Positions 20,006 through 31,300 of a stretch of 64,000 nt of DNA are shown here, piece by piece. The first letter of the stretch is position 1. Every line of letters begins with the position of its first letter. The notes under the pieces were generated by a model that saw nothing but the letters and a program-made list of their open reading frames with translations, had not been told where the DNA came from and ran no database searches. The position numbers and the translations under genes were made by a program. The stretch comes from Lineus longissimus (taxonomy: Eukaryota; Nemertea; Pilidiophora; Heteronemertea; Lineidae), in contig NC_088312.1 of assembly GCF_910592395.1 (NCBI RefSeq), positions 7,006,001 through 7,070,000 on the forward strand, in the 5' to 3' direction.

Positions 20006-20299
20006 TTGAGACCTGGCAAATTGAGGTTTGAGCCAAGACGACAACCGTACCTACCCTCAACAAGCCAGCAACGTGGCTCGTACTGTTATCCTTGTAAAAA
20101 ATGTGGGATGACGCTCTCTTCGGGTTGGAACCTCAAACGCCATATGTTGACACATTCAGGGGAGCGACCCTTTAAGTGTCGATTGTGTGATAAACGGTTC
20201 AGTCAGAGTAATACATTGTATAGACATATGATGGCGAGTCATGGAGATGTTAAAAGATCAAGTTCTAAAAAGAGGATGGTGACACATCCTGACATTTGA
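20006..20299 (+). CDS. E29: alternative terminal exon, 2 C2H2 fingers
   Basis: Acceptor GTTTTCCAG ends at 20005; 97 residues. Fingers at about 30-50 (LSSGWNLKRH) and 58-79 (FSQSNTLYRH, H-x4-H), linker SGERPFK. Basic tail KRSSSKKRM. The upstream intron carries a degraded copy of the 13,106 MITE-like element at about 19,831-19,940. Confidence 0.87.
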   Translation: MRPGKLRFEPRRQPYLPSTSQQRGSYCYPCKKCGMTLSSGWNLKRHMLTHSGERPFKCRLCDKRFSQSNTLYRHMMASHGDVKRSSSKKRMVTHPDI

Positions 20300-20527
20300 A
20301 GTTAACAACAGATGAAACAACAGCATTATAGTTGTCGTTGCCATGATGCATGTGTTTTTATTAACATATTTTGATTTGCGTCAGTGTTGGTTTAAGCAAA
20401 GCTGTTGGAGATGTCATTTCAATGTACAGGCCATGAAAAGGTACATGAGTCACAGCGCTACCTGCAGGGTTTGACAATAATTCCACTCCCTCATTATTCT
20501 AAGACTATTTTCTTCTGTCATTTACAG

Positions 20528-20860
20528 TCCTACACAAGGGGTCGAGCTTCATCCCTTCTGCTCATGAAATCAACAGAAAGCTGCGTCTCGTTCTACCGAT
20601 GTCCAACGTGCGGTATTGGCTTTGGTTCTAGCAGTTCATTACGGGTTCACATCCGCTCACACACCAAGGAGAGACCATTCCAGTGTCGGCAGTGCTCAAT
20701 GGGCTTCACCAGTTGTTCAAACCTTTACCGTCATGTCAAACTTCACATTGGGGAACGACCTCATAAGTGTCGCTTCTGTGGCATGGGATTTATACAGACT
20801 GGGAATATGAAACTACATATACGTCAGAAACACGCTGACATGCTTAAAGAGGGGGAATGA
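20528..20860 (+). CDS. E30: alternative terminal exon, 3 C2H2 fingers
   Basis: Acceptor CATTTACAG ends at 20527; 110 residues. Fingers at about 25-45 (FGSSSSLRVH), 53-73 (FTSCSNLYRH) and 81-102 (FIQTGNMKLH, H-x4-H). Linkers TKERPFQ and IGERPHK. Shares the FIQ(T/S)GN(M/L) third finger and HIRQKH/HLRQKH ending with E31, marking them as sisters. Confidence 0.88.
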   Translation, partial: SYTRGRASSLLLMKSTESCVSFYRCPTCGIGFGSSSSLRVHIRSHTKERPFQCRQCSMGFTSCSNLYRHVKLHIGERPHKCRFCGMGFIQTGNMKLHIRQKHADMLKEGE

Positions 20861-21110
20861 ATGCTTGCTTGATGACTGTTTATATCAAGCTCATAGTAGA
20901 GAAGCTCAGACGTTTGCTTCAAGACCTATTCAGATTGTTATGCATATTGTTTATTTCTTAGATGGTCCCTTTGGCTCCTTGACATAGTCTGTGTCCTCTT
21001 AAAGGGGGACTTCAGCGTGGTGTTCTATTGCATGTTGTTCAGTGTATGTCACGCATCCTTCTTAAACTGTGCATGACTTCCAATGACTCATGTGTTCATT
21101 TATCTTACAG

Positions 21111-21518
21111 TTCCATGTCAAAACGGACACTTCAGCCTTTGAGAGGAAAATCCCGGCATCTGGCCTCACGCCCACCAAGTTTCAGTGCATGATCTGTGAA
21201 GCCTTCTTCTCGGCCCGGAGTTCAATGGTCGTACATATTCGAAAACACACCAAAGAAAAACCATATGCGTGTCGTCACTGCTCCAGGGCTTTTACGAATC
21301 GTTCAAGTCTCGCACGCCATGAGAAGACGCACTCGGGAGTCAGACCACACGGTTGTCACATCTGTGACAAACGCTTCATCCAGTCTGGGAACCTGCGCTT
21401 GCATCTGCGTCAGAAGCACCCAGAGCTGTTCGAGCTACAGCCTTCGGAATCTCTTACTGACAGCATATACATGGAGGAACCGCAGTCAGATGAAAGACAC
21501 TCAGACTGTGATGATTAA
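21111..21518 (+). CDS. E31: alternative terminal exon, 3 C2H2 fingers with acidic tail
   Basis: Acceptor ATCTTACAG ends at 21110; 135 residues. Fingers at about 26-46 (FSARSSMVVH), 54-74 (FTNRSSLARH) and 82-103 (FIQSGNLRLH, H-x4-H). Linkers TKEKPYA and SGVRPHG. A 32-residue tail is acidic and ends DERHSDCDD. The 21,519-21,952 gap shows no gene. Confidence 0.88.
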   Translation, partial: FHVKTDTSAFERKIPASGLTPTKFQCMICEAFFSARSSMVVHIRKHTKEKPYACRHCSRAFTNRSSLARHEKTHSGVRPHGCHICDKRFIQSGNLRLHLRQKHPELFELQPSESLTDSIYMEEPQSDERHSDCDD

Positions 21519-21952
21519 ACAGTCAAACTTCTGCTACCAGTAGACTTGATTTTGCATGAATTAGAATGTGTTGTTTAAAATCACTTCAGCATGAAAGACA
21601 CTAATCGTGTTCCAGCTTCCATTTACAGTGAACAGCCATTGTGTACCATTTGATATGTGTTTGCTCTTGCTGGTTATGTCTGGTGTGCATATTACTGTGG
21701 TTTCTAGCATGGTGTCATGTTGGCCAAGGAACTTCTGCTTTGACTCAGTTAGGAGCTATGTTAGAATGGAAATCGCTGCACGAGACAATTTCATGGTGTC
21801 ATGCTTGAATATGTTTTACAGCATGGAATGTTCTAACTATAGACCCGCATATTGGGGGCAAGATTTCCTTGATGTCCTTGATTTCTCCTTTCCTTTCTCC
21901 AAAAAAACTGAGGGGCTTCAATATGGCCTAAATCTGATGTTATATTTTTCAG

Positions 21953-22297
21953 ACTCTTGGCCTGGGCAGATCCCAAGTGTTGTGTCATTCGGCTGGTATT
22001 CGGCATTCCTTGTCTGGTCTGAAACATGGGTTTGGTCAGAGACTTGGTAACCCCGGGATTTTCTCCTCACCCCACGTCCACTTTAGTGAGAAGCAACACA
22101 AGTGTCCAGTGTGTTCCATGGCATTCTCTCGCAACTTTTCTCTCCAGAGGCATTTACGTATTCACACAGGAGAGAAACCGTACTCGTGTCATATCTGCCA
22201 GAAGACGTTCCGTCAGGGCCAACATCTTGTTAGACACCTGAGACAGATTCACAACAAACTGGGAACGGAAGCTAAAAACCTTGAGCAATCATTCTGA
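21953..22297 (+). CDS. E32: alternative terminal exon, 2 C2H2 fingers with long linker
   Basis: Acceptor ATATTTTTCAG ends at 21952; phase 0 begins TLGLGRSQ, 114 residues. A 50-residue linker rich in His, Gly and Ser precedes fingers at about 51-71 (FSRNFSLQRH) and 79-100 (FRQGQHLVRH, H-x4-H), linker TGEKPYS. A different open frame at 21,607-22,050 overlaps the linker and is not used. Confidence 0.86.
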   Translation, partial: TLGLGRSQVLCHSAGIRHSLSGLKHGFGQRLGNPGIFSSPHVHFSEKQHKCPVCSMAFSRNFSLQRHLRIHTGEKPYSCHICQKTFRQGQHLVRHLRQIHNKLGTEAKNLEQSF

Positions 22298-22467
22298 AGG
22301 ATCGAACCACAGACGTGTTTTACCATGAGTGTACATCGTACTTTGTATCATGATTGAGGAAAAGTTAATAGTTGTTGTAGACATTTGAGATTCAGAAAAA
22401 GTGTGTTCACTACCCGTTCAGTCTTCATTTTGGCCTTGGTACTAATTCCTTGACATTTGTTTTGCAG

Positions 22468-22764
22468 TCTATTGGATTGGCCAAACAGCAGGAGAGCAGG
22501 GGACAATTCAGGTGTCATATCTGTGGGGTATACCTTGTGGCAAAGCAAGGGTTAGAGAGACATATGAGGCGGCACACAGGAGAGAAGCCATACGAATGCC
22601 TAGTTTGCAAACGCGCATTCCCACACGGCAATTCCTTGTCAAGGCACTTGAAGCTCCATACTGGTGAAAGGCCATTCAAGTGCTCTCAGTGTGGCAAAGC
22701 GTTTATAGAATCTGGTGCGCTGAGGAAGCATGCTTTTGAGAAACACAGGCATAGCTTGAATTGA
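22468..22764 (+). CDS. E33: alternative terminal exon, 3 C2H2 fingers
   Basis: Acceptor TTTTGCAG ends at 22467; 98 residues. Fingers at about 16-36 (LVAKQGLERH), 44-64 (FPHGNSLSRH) and 72-93 (FIESGALRKH, H-x4-H). Linkers TGEKPYE and TGERPFK. First of the E33-E38 family, which shares finger layout and the CxxCG..L..K finger 1. Confidence 0.88.
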   Translation, partial: SIGLAKQQESRGQFRCHICGVYLVAKQGLERHMRRHTGEKPYECLVCKRAFPHGNSLSRHLKLHTGERPFKCSQCGKAFIESGALRKHAFEKHRHSLN

Positions 22765-23009
22765 CAAAAACTTGGATGCTTCGCAGGAGTGAAAGAGACG
22801 CATGGTTCATGATCCCATGTTGGCCTGAATGCTAATATGGGAATCTAGTTCTAGGAGGATCTGATGACTCTTACCAGCAGCAGTCATACACTGCTGCTCT
22901 TATTACATGTTATCTGTTCTTGTCACTTTATAGTTGGCTGTTTTGCATTCCATGTCATTCCAAAACCAAGTGTACTTATGTTATTGATGGTTTGCACTTT
23001 ATCTTGCAG

Positions 23010-23318
23010 TACTACCAGAATCGTACCCCAGCCTCCCCATGGCCTCTTGTGCTATTCCCGTGTCAAGTCTGCGGCATGAAATTCACCCGGAAACAAGTCC
23101 TCCACAGGCACTGGCGGACTCACACCGGAGAGAAGCCATACCGGTGTTCTCAATGTGGCAAGGCTTTCTCACAGAAAAACTCCCTTCAGCGACACATTCG
23201 TATCCACACCGGAGAAAGACCATTCAAGTGCAAATACTGTTCCAAGGATTTCATTCAGTCTAGTCACTTGAAATACCACATGGTTGAGCACCATAGGGCC
23301 TTGGCAGGGAAGGAATAA
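23010..23318 (+). CDS. E34: alternative terminal exon, 3 C2H2 fingers
   Basis: Acceptor ATCTTGCAG ends at 23009; 102 residues. Fingers at about 18-38 (FTRKQVLHRH), 46-66 (FSQKNSLQRH) and 74-95 (FIQSSHLKYH). Linkers TGEKPYR and TGERPFK are canonical, giving a likely continuous 9-bp reader. The 680-base gap after it shows no other gene and no relic that I can recognise. Confidence 0.88.
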   Translation, partial: YYQNRTPASPWPLVLFPCQVCGMKFTRKQVLHRHWRTHTGEKPYRCSQCGKAFSQKNSLQRHIRIHTGERPFKCKYCSKDFIQSSHLKYHMVEHHRALAGKE

Positions 23319-23997
23319 GTGATCTCTTGATGTTGCTGACAGATTCTACCATGATGCAGCTGCGAGTGGGTCGACTCATAAAACTCCACCAATTTACACA
23401 GAGACGTAGCTGCCCTTTTCCTCACATGTTTGTAAAGCAATATTACCGTGTAACAAACAAAATAAGCATAGGCACTACCAGGTATAAGGAATGTCAGTGA
23501 AACGTCTTCGCCAAGGTCACAAATGTTGTCACATTTCTGTCTCAGGTATTGACCCATGATGTTCAGATAAGGAGTTTGGTGTCTTAACCTCTGTTATATC
23601 ACCCTCCTGAATATTTTATAGTTGTTCCAATGCATTTCTCTCAATGTCTAGGAAGAAGTTGAGTTTGAAAACACAAAAAATCAGATTCTTCGATAATTTT
23701 CAGTTCTTCTGGTGATACTTTCTGTTCTGGCTTTTATGCTTTTTTCGAGTTTGAGCCCAATGATAGACTTAACCTGTCGGCCTTTAATACGAGGTGCAGC
23801 ACTGTAATGTTTAATACTGTAGGCTGAACTATGGAGTAATCATACTTTTGTTTTATATAGTGGAAGAGAGAGAACAATCAATTTTCTTTTCTTTTTCATT
23901 GAGGGGACTTCAGGTCAGCTTAGACCCTGTGTCAAAGATCACACACGTCGTGAATCTCATCGGTTGTAAATAATGCTATTCCTCTACTATTTTGCAG

Positions 23998-24309
23998 CCA
24001 AAGTCAAAGTGTTCAGCAGCCTTGCAGTGGTCCATGACAAAAGACGGAAAGTTCAATTGTTCAACCTGCGGAGCGTTTCTGAAAACTAAGCTTGCGATGC
24101 GACAACACTTGATGAGGCACACCGGTGAAAAACCTTATAAATGTGCTCACTGTAACCAGGCGTTCATCCAGAAGCAGGCCCTGAACCGACATGTTCGAAC
24201 TCACACGGGCGAGAGGCCTTATCAGTGTCAGATATGTCGGAAAGGATTCATTCAGTCGAGTGATCTGCGGTATCATACGATACAGCATCATATGGGAGCC
24301 AGTCACTAG
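23998..24309 (+). CDS. E35: alternative terminal exon, 3 C2H2 fingers; its 3' end seeds an 82-bp tandem array
   Basis: Acceptor ATTTTGCAG ends at 23997; 103 residues. Fingers at about 21-41 ([10 protein letters not shown]), 49-69 ([10 protein letters not shown]) and 77-98 ([11 protein letters not shown]-x4-H). Linkers TGEKPYK and TGERPYQ. The last dozen codons, with MGASH and the TAG at 24307, form the start of the first of 13 tandem 82-bp units that follow. Confidence 0.88.
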   Translation, partial: PKSKCSAALQWSMTKDGKFNCSTCGAFLKTKLAMRQHLMRHTGEKPYKCAHCNQAFIQKQALNRHVRTHTGERPYQCQICRKGFIQSSDLRYHTIQHHMGASH

Positions 24310-25341
24310 CCTTGGCAATAGAGATATCCATGTGCTCTGTTTAGTTTGCTTGGTACTTACGATACAGCATCATATGGGAGCCAGTCACTAGCCTTGGCAA
24401 TAGAGATATCCATGTGCTCTGTTTGGTTTGCTTGGTACTTACGATACAGCATCATATGGGAGCCAGTCAATAGCCTTGGCAATAGAGATATCCATGTGCT
24501 CTGTTTAGTGTGCTTGGTACTTACGATACAGCATCATATGGGAGCCAGTCACTAGCCTTGGCAATAGAGATATCCATGTGCTCTGTTTGGTTTGCTTGGT
24601 ACTTACGATACAGCATCATATGGGAGCCAGTCACTAGCCTTGGCAATAGAGATATCCATGTGCTCCGTTTAGTTTGCTTGGTACTTACGATACAGCATCA
24701 TATGGGAGCCAGTCACTAGCCTTGGCAATAGAGATATCCATGTGCTCTGTTTAGTTTGCTTGGTACTTACGATACAGCATCATATGGGAGCCAGTCACTA
24801 GCCTTGGCAATAGAGATATCCATGTGCTCTGTTTAGTTTGCTTGGTACTTACGATACAGCATCATATGGGAGCCAGTCACTAGCCTTGGCAATAGAGATA
24901 TCCATGTGCTCTGTTTAGTTTGCTTGGTACTTACGATACAGCATCATATGGGAGCCAGTCACTAGCCTTGGCAATAGAGATATCCATGTGCTCTGTTTGG
25001 TTTGCTTGGTACTTACGATACAACATCATATGGGAGCCAGTCACTAGCCTTGGCAATAGAGATATCCATGTGCTCTGTTTAGTGTGCTTGGTACTTACGA
25101 TACAGCATCATATGGGAGCCAGTCACTAGCCTTGGCAATAGAGATATCCATGTGCTCTGTTTGGTTTGCTTGGTACTTACGATACAGCATCATATGGGAG
25201 CCAGTCACTAGCCTTGGCAATAGAGATATCCATGTGCTCTGTTTAGTGTGCTTGGTACTTACGATACAGCATCATATGGGAGCCAGTCACTAGCCTTGGC
25301 AATAGAGATATCCATGTGCTCTGTTTAGTGTGCTTGGTACT
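24276..25341 (+). repeat. Minisatellite, 13 tandem copies of an 82-bp unit derived from the end of E35
   Basis: The motif 'acgatacagcatcatatggg' recurs every 82 bases from 24277 to 25261, 13 times. Copies are nearly identical: mainly T/G swaps in 'tttagtttg', 'tttggtttg' or 'tttagtgtg', one cat/caa change near 25020, and one cact/caat change. Unit 1 overlaps the E35 coding end. Several alternating unit types two repeats apart suggest recent two-unit duplications. Short open frames seen across it are by-products of the repetition. Confidence 0.93.
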
Positions 25342-25703
25342 TCTGTGCGTTGAACTGCCGGAAACTCTGGCCCCTCCCTGCTTCATTCAGTATGGAGGTG
25401 TTCATGGCCCATGTATTAATACAGGATGCTCCATGCTGCAACCATATACCAGTACTAGTAGTCATTAAGCTAGGTTCTTGCTGTTTTGCTTTGATGCAGT
25501 CTACCAGGTACCAATTATACTTCTGTTGTGTTATAGACGTACTAATGTCTTAGAAACTTTCTTACCTCTTTTTTGTCTTTACATGTAGGTGCAGTTTAGT
25601 TATGGTAGCTTTGTGTCAACTATGAGGCTCGCTTCTGCCATTTCCAGTTCGTCTGCAAAATTGATGGTATCTTTCATTCCGTTTCTTTCTGTTTATCTTA
25701 CAG

Positions 25704-26021
25704 AACTTGCCCATTCCAGAAAAGCCTTTACAAAAATCACAACAAATGAAAGGAGCCCTCCGGTGTTCGATCTGTGGTGTCGGCCTGTCTTCCAAGACTT
25801 GCCTCTCTCGTCACATGAGGGTCCACACAGGAGAGAAACCATTCCAGTGTCCGCAGTGCAGCAAGGCTTTCTCACAGAATAACTCCCTCCGTAGGCACAT
25901 TTGTATCCATACTGGAGAAAGACCATACAAGTGCAAATACTGTTCAAAGGGTTTTGTTCAGTCGAGTGATTTGAGGTATCACATGTTTGAGCATCATGGA
26001 GGCATTGAAGAAAAAGAATAG
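25704..26021 (+). CDS. E36: alternative terminal exon, 3 C2H2 fingers
   Basis: Acceptor ATCTTACAG ends at 25703; phase 0 begins NLPIPEK, 105 residues. Fingers at about 21-41 (LSSKTCLSRH), 49-69 (FSQNNSLRRH) and 77-98 ([10 protein letters not shown]). Linkers TGEKPFQ and TGERPYK. Finger spacing is identical to E35 and E37. Near 26,066-26,099 the last codons (around EHHGGIEEKE) recur once in degenerate form. Confidence 0.88.
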   Translation, partial: NLPIPEKPLQKSQQMKGALRCSICGVGLSSKTCLSRHMRVHTGEKPFQCPQCSKAFSQNNSLRRHICIHTGERPYKCKYCSKGFVQSSDLRYHMFEHHGGIEEKE

Positions 26022-26509
26022 GCTCAGAGACATTGTTTTCGATAGCTGTCAAATTCTTCATTGTTTCTTGAGCATCACAGAGGCATCAAAGAAAAAGTGA
26101 TATTAATATGAAAAGTACTGTTTGGAACTCTTCTGGGTTTGAGGTTGCTGCGTCAGTTTCACATGGCTGAAGGCATGCTCTGCGTTACAGTTCCTTTCTC
26201 CTACAGGCAAGACATTTTGGGAGGGTTTTATCCCCTACAGTTGGAAAAATCTATGGTTCAGCTCTCTGTAGAACTTCGAATTTTCAAAATCAGACAAAGA
26301 ACAACTATTTCAGAGACATATTTTGCAAGTGAGGGCGCTGCCATGGACATCATTTTCTCATGAATTTTTTTTCAGTGTTTTGCTCTTGCCACTGTCACAT
26401 CCCAGCTTTATACTACACATTTAGTTAGAAATTTGTATCCGCATTATCTTTGCTGTTAAGATTATTCATGACGTGCATAAATCCTAAATATTTCTGTTTA
26501 TGCTTACAG

Positions 26510-26815
26510 AAATTTCAATATCGACGAAGGCCAAGTCAAAAATCCGGCCCAGCGAAGGGAGCTTTCAAGTGCATGATCTGTGGTGCCTGTCTGGCAGCTA
26601 AGAATTGCCTCGCTCGTCACATGCGGAGACACACAGGAGAAAAACCTTTTAAGTGTCTCGTGTGTGGCCGGCGGTTCCCTCACAACAGCTCCTTACTCCG
26701 ACACATGCGTATACATACAGGAGAGCGACCGTATAAGTGCACACAGTGTGGTAAAGGCTTCATACAGTCTAGTGACTTGAAGTATCATTTGGCAGATCAA
26801 CATCGCAAGTTTTGA
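26510..26815 (+). CDS. E37: alternative terminal exon, 3 C2H2 fingers
   Basis: Acceptor TGCTTACAG ends at 26509 (first residues KFQYRRR); 101 residues. Fingers at about 21-41 ([10 protein letters not shown]), 49-69 ([10 protein letters not shown]) and 77-98 ([10 protein letters not shown]). Linkers TGEKPFK and TGERPYK. Finger 1 and linker closely match E36, finger 2 resembles E33, which hints at mixing between family members by gene conversion or unequal exchange. Confidence 0.88.
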   Translation, partial: KFQYRRRPSQKSGPAKGAFKCMICGACLAAKNCLARHMRRHTGEKPFKCLVCGRRFPHNSSLLRHMRIHTGERPYKCTQCGKGFIQSSDLKYHLADQHRKF

Positions 26816-27255
26816 GGATATAGCGACTATACTACAGCTTCGAGAGTCGAATGTCAGCCCCCCAGGTGCATTTGGTCCTTCACATTGGTCTAATACCTCC
26901 TGGGCCTTGTCATGCCCATGGTGCAGTAGGCAATGCAGTTGTTTCGGATGGAGTTGTGCTATTTTCGATGTGGTATTTTGAAGTTGTGTCATCATTGGCT
27001 TTTCTGATTTGGATCAGTAATGGTATATGGTATAGTGTATTCAACCATGGCTGTATAGTCAATCATATATTTGTTTGAAGACTTAGGTTGGTGTTTATCA
27101 TCATTTTCTTTCTTAGAGAGCAGGTTCTAAACACCAATCGTTGGTACATTTTGTCTGCAGGGAATTCCTATGGATATCAGTGCAAAACCAAATCAACATC
27201 AGTTAATAAAAGGGCTTTAACAAGTGAATTTATAAGATTGTTCTATATCTTCCAG

Positions 27256-27471
27256 ACTTTGTTATCCTCAGGCAAGTTACCCTACGGCTCCTGGCTAAGA
27301 ACATGCCCGATCTGCGGCGATCAACTTCGAAGCAAACACGGCCTCGAGCAGCACATGACGAGACATACAGGGTCAAGGCCGTTTAAATGTCCACTCTGTC
27401 CAGAGACATTTACACGGAAGTTCACGTTGAATCGACACGCACATGTTCATACTCGGGAAAGACCTTATTAA
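27256..27471 (+). CDS. E38: last zinc-finger exon, truncated after 2 fingers
   Basis: Acceptor ATCTTCCAG ends at 27255; 71 residues. Fingers at about 17-37 (LRSKHGLEQH) and 45-65 (FTRKFTLNRH), linker TGSRPFK, then TRERPY and TAA at 27469. Beyond the stop the frame still shows a decayed third finger: Cys, then TGA where the second Cys belongs, then FIQNSDLRYH. So the exon lost its third finger through two nonsense changes. The two whole fingers may still be used. Confidence 0.75.
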   Translation, partial: TLLSSGKLPYGSWLRTCPICGDQLRSKHGLEQHMTRHTGSRPFKCPLCPETFTRKFTLNRHAHVHTRERPY

Positions 27472-28320
27472 TGCTTGATATGAGCACAAGCATTTATACA
27501 GAATAGTGATTTGAGGTACCACGTCCTGGAACAGCAGAAACGACTACAGTCTTGCCCTAATCCATGTCAAACGTTACAAAGCAACAGGGTTGGGACTGAT
27601 GCATTGGGTCTTTCAAAAGTCACAATGATACCAGCAGATGCCTGGCTTTCTGAAGCTCAGATATCACTGGACCACATTATTGTTCAGAAATGTATTTACC
27701 TTTGGCTGTCAGAGTTTAGTTGGTATGAAATTTTAGCAGTTGTCTATGGTAATTTTTTTTCAGGAAGAATCTTTCAAGTTCCACATCGCACTTCAGTGAC
27801 AGTCACGCGACCCGGTAGCCCAGCCACCTCATAGTCTGATTTTGTTACACTACAGTAATAGACTAGGTAAATGCATGTGTTCATTACTGTACAGCAATGG
27901 ACTAGGTAAAATGCAATTTGTCATTACATGTACTGTACAGTAATGGACAAGGTAAATGCCAGTGTTCATTACTGTACTTGATTGCACTGTTATGAATGAC
28001 CAATGTGTTTCATAGAGTTGTTGGCTATTCATGATTGTTCGATTGTTGATTCGTGAAAGTCTGTTTTTCTTTCATCCACGCTGTTCTTGATTCATATAAA
28101 GAGGGACATTTTATATGACACTGTATTCGAGTCTACGCGAAAGCATCATAAAGTGATGATTATTCCCTGTAATTGTAATGTACATATAAATTTGATTTGT
28201 CAAGTACAATGTATGCCTCATAATCAGATTTATGTCTCATATTATGCTGTATGTGTTGTATTCTGTGCTGTAAATATTATTACCAATAAAGGCGTTTGGA
28301 AATTTACTCATAAATAAACA
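27472..28320 (+). other. Tail of the array: E38 remnant, short tandem repeat and poly(A) signals
   Basis: After the decayed third finger (to about 27,540) there is no recognisable protein. Near 27,848-27,985 a motif of about 50 bases containing 'tactgtacag.aatgga' recurs three times. AATAAA at 28285 and again at 28313 makes this a good candidate for the end of the whole locus. Confidence 0.6.
28285..28318 (+). terminator. AATAAA pair at the end of the zinc-finger array
   Basis: Hexamers at 28285-28290 and 28313-28318 with a 'gtgtttgtttctg' stretch about 30 bases beyond. Confidence 0.6.
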
Positions 28321-31300
28321 TTATAGATTATTTTACAAAAAGGACTTGACTTGTGTTTGTTTCTGACTAAAATCCTCAGTTATCAAGCATTAGGCTCCTG
28401 TCATAGCCTAATTTTGTCATCCTGAAATACTACTTTTCTGGAGGCCCCAGGTGAATACCACTGCATCAGGAGTGTACCAAGCATTGTTTACCTGGATACC
28501 TCATTTTCAGGTCCCAATAAAAAAAACCCTGAGAAACAAGTATTTTGACCGTAAATGATCACAATGAGACGCTTCCCTTAAACTCCTAAAACTACTGGAA
28601 GAATTTCTAAGGCTGCGTATCTATAGACTGTGCCCTTGTGCAGTTTTCTTCAATTCTGTGTCTCGCTTATTGATAACCTTGTGATGTGCCAAGCACAAAG
28701 TGAAGACATTTCCTTTGGTTCAACCAGGGAACATCAAATGGAGACAATGGGTGATATGAATAAAGACTAGCAAATGCTTTTACTCCGGTTTTGTACAGGA
28801 AGGCCTAGTGTAAATGTACATGGAGATTTAGATAAAAGCATTTGCTGGTCTTTATTCATATCACCCAATGCCTCAAGGTAACAATCTATGAAATACGCAG
28901 CCTGATGTAGCACAGCACAACCCATCCACATGCTAGAGCCCCCTCTGTCACAGCCTAAGACAAAGAGTACAACCTACCAGTATGATAAGACTAGTTGGTC
29001 AAAACATCAAAAGACCTCTCTGATAAGGACACCCTTGGGGGCGACAAAAGCTGTCCATAATTGAGAGGAGTCCAAGGCCAAATTCAATGGAATGTCCACT
29101 CAAGTGCACTGTCCATAATAGAGAGGGTGTTCTTAATAGAGAGGTGTCCACTTACAGAGGTTCCACTGTTCATCCAATTCTACATGTGGAAAGTCTGGTT
29201 ATCCCCATTGGCATTAGACATCTAGTGGGACATCCACACACGATGTCCAATGAACATCATTATAGGTTCCCTTGTGTACTTTGCCTTTCCAGGTCACAAT
29301 CAAAACGGACGAGGACAACTCTACCTTAGGTAAAATGAGGACCAGGACTTGGTCCTTCGACCTCCGCAGTTGTGATGAATGAAGAAATCATATGCTTTAA
29401 TGACTTGGTTGTAGTTTTTGGACATAACAATAACAACTTCTTCGTCACAACCTTGTCGTCCTGTTTTGGTGGAGGCAGAGGAGTGGAATGACAGGTCTTG
29501 GTATATATGTCTGAGGATTGGTCTTCCATCTCTGACGCCGATGTTCGGGTTGGCTGGAGGAAGATACTGGCGGAGTGATTACCCAAAGAAAGATTGAAGG
29601 AAGAATCCGATTTAAAATTTGTGAGGAGCAGTTTGGGTCACAACCAAAACTTTTTTTGTCTTCGGTCATCTAGGCCACGATGTCTGGGACATTTTTACCC
29701 ATATCTCGCCCTGGCCCCTTCGTAACCAGGCCTCCCATTGGGTCTGAGCCACGCATAGGTTGGATAAGGGATGTTTTAGCACAGCCTCCCTTGTTTGGTA
29801 AGAGGTTTTAATCATACCTTTTATCTTTTAGCTGTTGACGGTCACGGCCTCTGTAAAACCATAGGTCTTCACCATAATTCGTCAGACCAATAGCGACGGA
29901 CACTTTTTTCCAGGGGGACATATTCTACTTCTACACTGGACTAAAGAATTAATGACAGATGATCAGTATTGAAGATCACCCGGGCGCAAACAGGATTAAT
30001 ACGTTAACTAGGTCACCAATAATCCACTTCACGTAGGCCAACTCAAAGCCAAAATGAACACATTTTGATTGAGTCTACCTTGGCCTTTTATTGATATATC
30101 CTCTCACGCCTGTCATAAACAAATAATGCCCACCAGGGATTGAATTCGCCAAGTGTCCTGTCTGTGCTGTTAAGATCTGTTTGTGGTTCAATTCAATGTA
30201 AACTTCGTCATACTTTTGGACAGCACTTGCACAACTAGGCCTGGTGTCCTTTGTACATAGGCATATGACAGTGGTTAGAAAGAATCGTCTTGGCGACTTA
30301 GCGTCAGTGTGTCAAAGCTTATACTAAAATATCCACGTTTTAAGGATCAAGAAAGAAGAAGAGGAAGGAGACAAGACAAGACAAGACAAGACAGAAACAT
30401 GACAACTGGTGGTGAGTTGGCCAATATCTATTTTCACGTCGATGGTTGGGTTGACGATTTCAAACAAAGTGATATTCTTCAAGAGATATGAGTGACTCGT
30501 TCGTCTGCCTCACTACCTATTCTTGAAGTTTGATACCTCTCACTTGAACCAGGGAGGTTCAACCACACAACCCGCATATACTTTTGCCGCCGTCAACGAA
30601 GACGACCTCCAACCCAGGTGCGGCGGATAGCGACAGCCACATGGCTAGGGGAAGAACTCGTATAAGACTACCAACATTTGTATAGAGGTTCTCATGGATG
30701 AGACTGATGCCTGAAAGTTCGGTTGTGATGGTGGCAATGTGGTCCGAAATTTCCTTAAAATGTCACTGATTGAGTGGTATACGGGAGCTCGATGTGGCAG
30801 TCGCCAGTCACATCCTACATGTAATTGCTGTGATAAACATCTTTGTAGACTGTAAAAAATATACATGTATATCTCGGCTGTAAAGGTCTGTTTTCGAAGG
30901 CCCACAATGAACCACAAAACATTGATTTTACTCTAAATATTAGAGAACCTTTACTATTCCTTTGATCAGAGAGTTTTGAAAAAAAAATTATTCCCTCTGA
31001 TTGGATGCGAAATTCTTCGCACAGTTAAATACTACAGTAAACAAGCTCACTGGAATCGACTGAATCATGTTTTTGTAGACCAGGATGATTTTTAAATGTA
31101 GTTTTCTCCAGCCAAATGTCCCCCCCCCCTCCCACTTATCGCGAAACTGGCGAGAAATCATCCTCAATACTATAAAAGCTACACAAACAAGAGGCTCAAG
31201 GGCCGCATACTCTGCTGATTGTGCAGTGTGTTGTGCTACATGTTTCCACAGACAAATGTAGCTTCTTTATTGTCATCTCTAGTTTTGCCCAAAAAATCGA

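Noticed and set aside
21607-22050. 147-residue plus-strand open frame before E32
   Set aside because: It lies in a different frame from E32, has no finger residue or other motif, and overlaps the real exon linker.
24346-25293. Series of overlapping 69-residue open frames with identical sequence
   Set aside because: They arise from the 82-bp repeat read in successive frames; no acceptor, start context or domain supports them as genes.
24276-25341. CRISPR-like regular repeat array
   Set aside because: Units are contiguous with no unique spacers, and the DNA is clearly eukaryotic with introns.
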